Origin: Liopterus haemorrhoidalis
Lineage: Eukaryota > Arthropoda > Insecta > Coleoptera > Dytiscidae
Assembly: GCA_963971575.1 (NCBI GenBank)
Contig: OZ020612.1
Span: 30,669,916-30,733,915 of the forward strand
Direction: 5' to 3'
Length of the DNA stretch: 64,000 nt
Shown here: positions 62,059 to 64,000 of the stretch, one piece after another
How the letters are laid out: the number at the start of each line of letters is the position of its first letter
How positions within the stretch are numbered: the stretch's first letter is position 1
Made by a program: the position numbers and the translations under genes
Notes under the pieces: model-generated
Database searches by the model: none
What the model saw: the letters and a program-made list of their open reading frames with translations, nothing else
What the model was told of the DNA's origin: nothing

Positions 62059-64000
62059 TTACGATTTTTCGATTTTTTGCCATTTTTAAGGGTTTTTTTT
62101 AATGATACATGCTTTTGTATAAGTTTGGTTATTAAGGCCCCGATTTCCTTCGACTAAAATAGACTTGAGGAACTCAAAATTTTAAACCAGAGCTCCCTAT
62201 CTTTTACCGTTATTGAGATATAATTTTTTGAAAAATTAAAATTCTATTACAAAAATTTTAAAATTTTTCAAAATTTTTTTTTGTTTAAAATATGTTTCAA
62301 AATGTGCCTTTACCATATATCGGACCTTAAAACTTCAAAAATTCCAACCGCAGGTCCCTATCACTTTTAGTTTTTGAAATACATGTTCATATATTTTCTG
62401 TTCATTTTTTTGAAAAAAAAAAGTTTTCCTAATACAGTCCAAAATACGGCCGTTAGGTAATTTTGGGGTGAGGATTAATAAAAAAACATTTAAAAAAATC
62501 AAGAGGCCTTAGTTTTTGAGTTATAGTTAATTTTAGGTACAATTTTCCGATATAGTCAATTTTAGGTACTTTTTTTCCGATTTACTCAAAACCAGTTGGC
62601 CAAAATCCAAAATGAACCTTATTTTTGTGATCTACGGCCCAATGTGTATCAATTTTGAGAAAAATCCGAAATATTTTTTTTTGTAAAAATTCGAGATTTC
62701 TTATCGAAGGGGTCCTCCTTACGATTTTTCGATTTTTTGCCATTTTTAAGTGTTTTGTTTAATGATACATGCTTTTATATAAGTTTGGTTATTAAGGCCC
62801 TAATTTCCTTTCACTAAAATGGACTTGAGGAACTCAAAAAATTTAAACCAGAGGTCCCTATCTTTTACCGTTATTGAGATATAATTTTTTGAAAAATTAA
62901 ATTCTATTACAAAAATTTCAAAATTTTTCAATTTTTGTTTTTTGTTTAAAATATGTTTTAAAATGTGCCTTTACAATATATCGGACCTTAAAACTTCAAA
63001 ATTTCCAACCGGAGGTTCCTATCTCTTTTAGTTTTTGAAATACATGTTCATATATTCTCTGTTAATTTTTTTGAAAAAAAAAACTTTTCCTAATACAGTC
63101 CAAAATACGGCCGTTAGGTAATTTTGGGGAGGGGATTAATAAAAAAATATTTAAAAAAATCAAGAGGCCTTAGTTTTTGAATTATAGTCAATTTTAAGTA
63201 CTATTTTCCGATATAGTCAATTTTAGGTACTTTTTTTCCGATTTACTCAAAAACAGTTGGCCAAAATCCAAAATGAACCTTATTTTTGTGATCTACGGCC
63301 CAATGAGTATCAATTTTAAAAAAATCCGAAATATTTTTTTTTGTTAAAATTCGAGATTTCTTATCGAAGGGGTCCCCCTTACGATTTTTCGATTTTTTGC
63401 CATTTTTAAGGGTTTTTTTTAATGATACATGCTTTTGTATAAGTTTGGTTATTCAGGCCCCAATTTCCGTCGACTAAAATAGACTTGAGGAACTCAAAAT
63501 TTTAAACCAGCTATCTTTTACCGTTATTGAGATATAATTTTTTGAAAAATTAAAATTCTATTACAAAAATTTTAAAATTTTTCAAATTTTTTTTTTGTTT
63601 AAAATATGTTTCAAAATGTGCCTTTACCATATATCGGACCTTAAAACTTCAAAAATTCCAACCGCAGGTCCCTATCTCTTTTAGTTTTTGAAATACATGT
63701 TCATATATTTTCTGTTCATTTTTTTGAAAAAAAAAAGTTTTCCTAATACAGTCCAAAATACGGCCGTTAGGTAATTTTGGGGTGAGGGTTAATAAAAAAA
63801 CATTTAAAAAAATCAAGAGGCCTTAGTTTTTGAGTTATAGTTAATTTTAGGTACTATTTTCCGATATAGTCAATTTTAGGTACTTTTTTTCCGATTTAAT
63901 CAAAAACAGTTGGCCAAAATCCAAAATGAACCTTATTTTTGTGATCTACGGCCCAATGTGTATCAATTTTGAGAAAAATCCGAAATATTTTTTTTTGTAA
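62059..64000 (+). repeat. Dimeric repeat at the right edge (partial last unit)
   Basis: Units start at 62059 (660 bp), 62719 (660 bp) and 63379 (622 bp to the window end). The first and third share TTAAAATTCTATT, GTTTCAAAATGTG, AAAAAACATTT, TATAGTTAATT and CAAAATTTTAAACCAG, so the arrangement is a dimer of 1,320 bp. Unit 63379 has lost AGGTCCC (AACCAGCTATC) from the otherwise very conserved core near 63,510. The array continues beyond the window. Confidence 0.85.

Larger units (their letters stand above)
1..64000 (+). repeat. Satellite DNA array, ~659-bp monomer, ~97 head-to-tail copies
   Basis: The same sequence recurs every 655-660 bp from the first base to the last, always in the same orientation. 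I used the TTACG after the GGGNTNCCC-like motif as unit start; the first starts are 1, 661, 1320, 1979, 2638 and 3297. Most units are 655-660 bp. Exceptions are three of 819 bp (starts 3956, 10706, 15478), two of 662 bp (54248, 56884), one of 652 bp (48995), one of 644 bp (34059), five with a 29-bp contraction (34703, 35332, 58196, 59484, 61430; the 35332 unit is further cut to 510 bp) and a 622-bp partial unit at the right edge (63379). Unit 1 has 187 G+C in 660 bases. Nothing unrelated interrupts the array. The layout is that of a eukaryotic satellite; the family and host are not recognised. Confidence 0.98.

Noticed and set aside
1..64000. CRISPR array or bacterial/phage repeat locus
   Set aside because: The 659-bp units abut directly with no unique spacers, no cas genes and no coding sequence at all, which does not fit a prokaryotic genome.
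1..64000. tRNA, rRNA, 5S or histone repeat cluster
   Set aside because: I looked for clover-leaf boxes, rRNA-like conserved stretches and coding frames in the monomer and saw none; G+C near 28 % and dense A/T runs also argue against these.

Overview
The whole 64,000-base window is one uninterrupted array of eukaryotic satellite DNA. An AT-rich monomer of about 659 bp is repeated head to tail, always in the same orientation, roughly 97 times (96 full or variant units and a partial unit at the right edge). I counted 28.3 % G+C in the first unit. I set the unit boundary at the TTACG that follows a GGGNTNCCC-like motif. I see no protein gene, RNA gene, transposon, CRISPR array, microsatellite block or strand switch. 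The window therefore looks like centromeric, pericentromeric or other heterochromatic DNA. I do not recognise the satellite family. CpG is not depleted (14 in unit 1, about 13 expected), which argues against a heavily CpG-methylated vertebrate or plant genome. An invertebrate with a long-read assembly is my best guess, at low confidence.

The array has several nested levels. (1) Inside the monomer, two blocks exactly 160 bp apart are visibly related (41 of 58 positions by my ungapped count), and two weaker echoes suggest an ancestral unit of about 165 bp repeated four times. (2) A 29/30-bp direct duplication sits inside the monomer and is lost in five units. (3) The left domain (1-17,614) is built from three monomer classes, A1, A2 and B, often arranged A1-A2-B; three B units carry an extra 160-bp block produced by an in-register exchange between the two related sub-blocks. 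(4) Larger segments are duplicated in tandem: a multi-monomer block in the left domain (offset 6,091 then 6,750 bp), a nine-monomer 5,917-bp block (about 22,024-33,857), a five-monomer 3,288-bp block (about 40,020-46,596), a three-monomer 1,974-bp block (about 54,390-58,337) and a two-monomer 1,320-bp offset at the right end (62,059 onward).

Region by region: 1-17,614 is homogeneous A1/A2/B satellite. 17,615-22,023 is a more diverged transition with near-identical neighbouring pairs. 22,024-33,857 is the 5,917-bp duplication. 33,858-40,019 is a mixed stretch that includes the most damaged units (644, 629 and 510 bp). 40,020-46,596 is the 3,288-bp duplication. 46,597-54,389 is mixed and contains one left-type A2 unit. 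54,390-58,337 is the 1,974-bp duplication. 58,338-64,000 alternates 29-bp-contracted and full units and ends in a dimeric arrangement.

There are no genes that act together. What can be read is a record of unequal exchange and conversion at scales from 29 bp to 6 kb, plus conserved local structure in every monomer: phased A/T tracts, a CENP-B-box-like motif, and inverted repeats. Boundaries of the large duplications are accurate to tens of bases, because the flanking monomers are themselves homologous.
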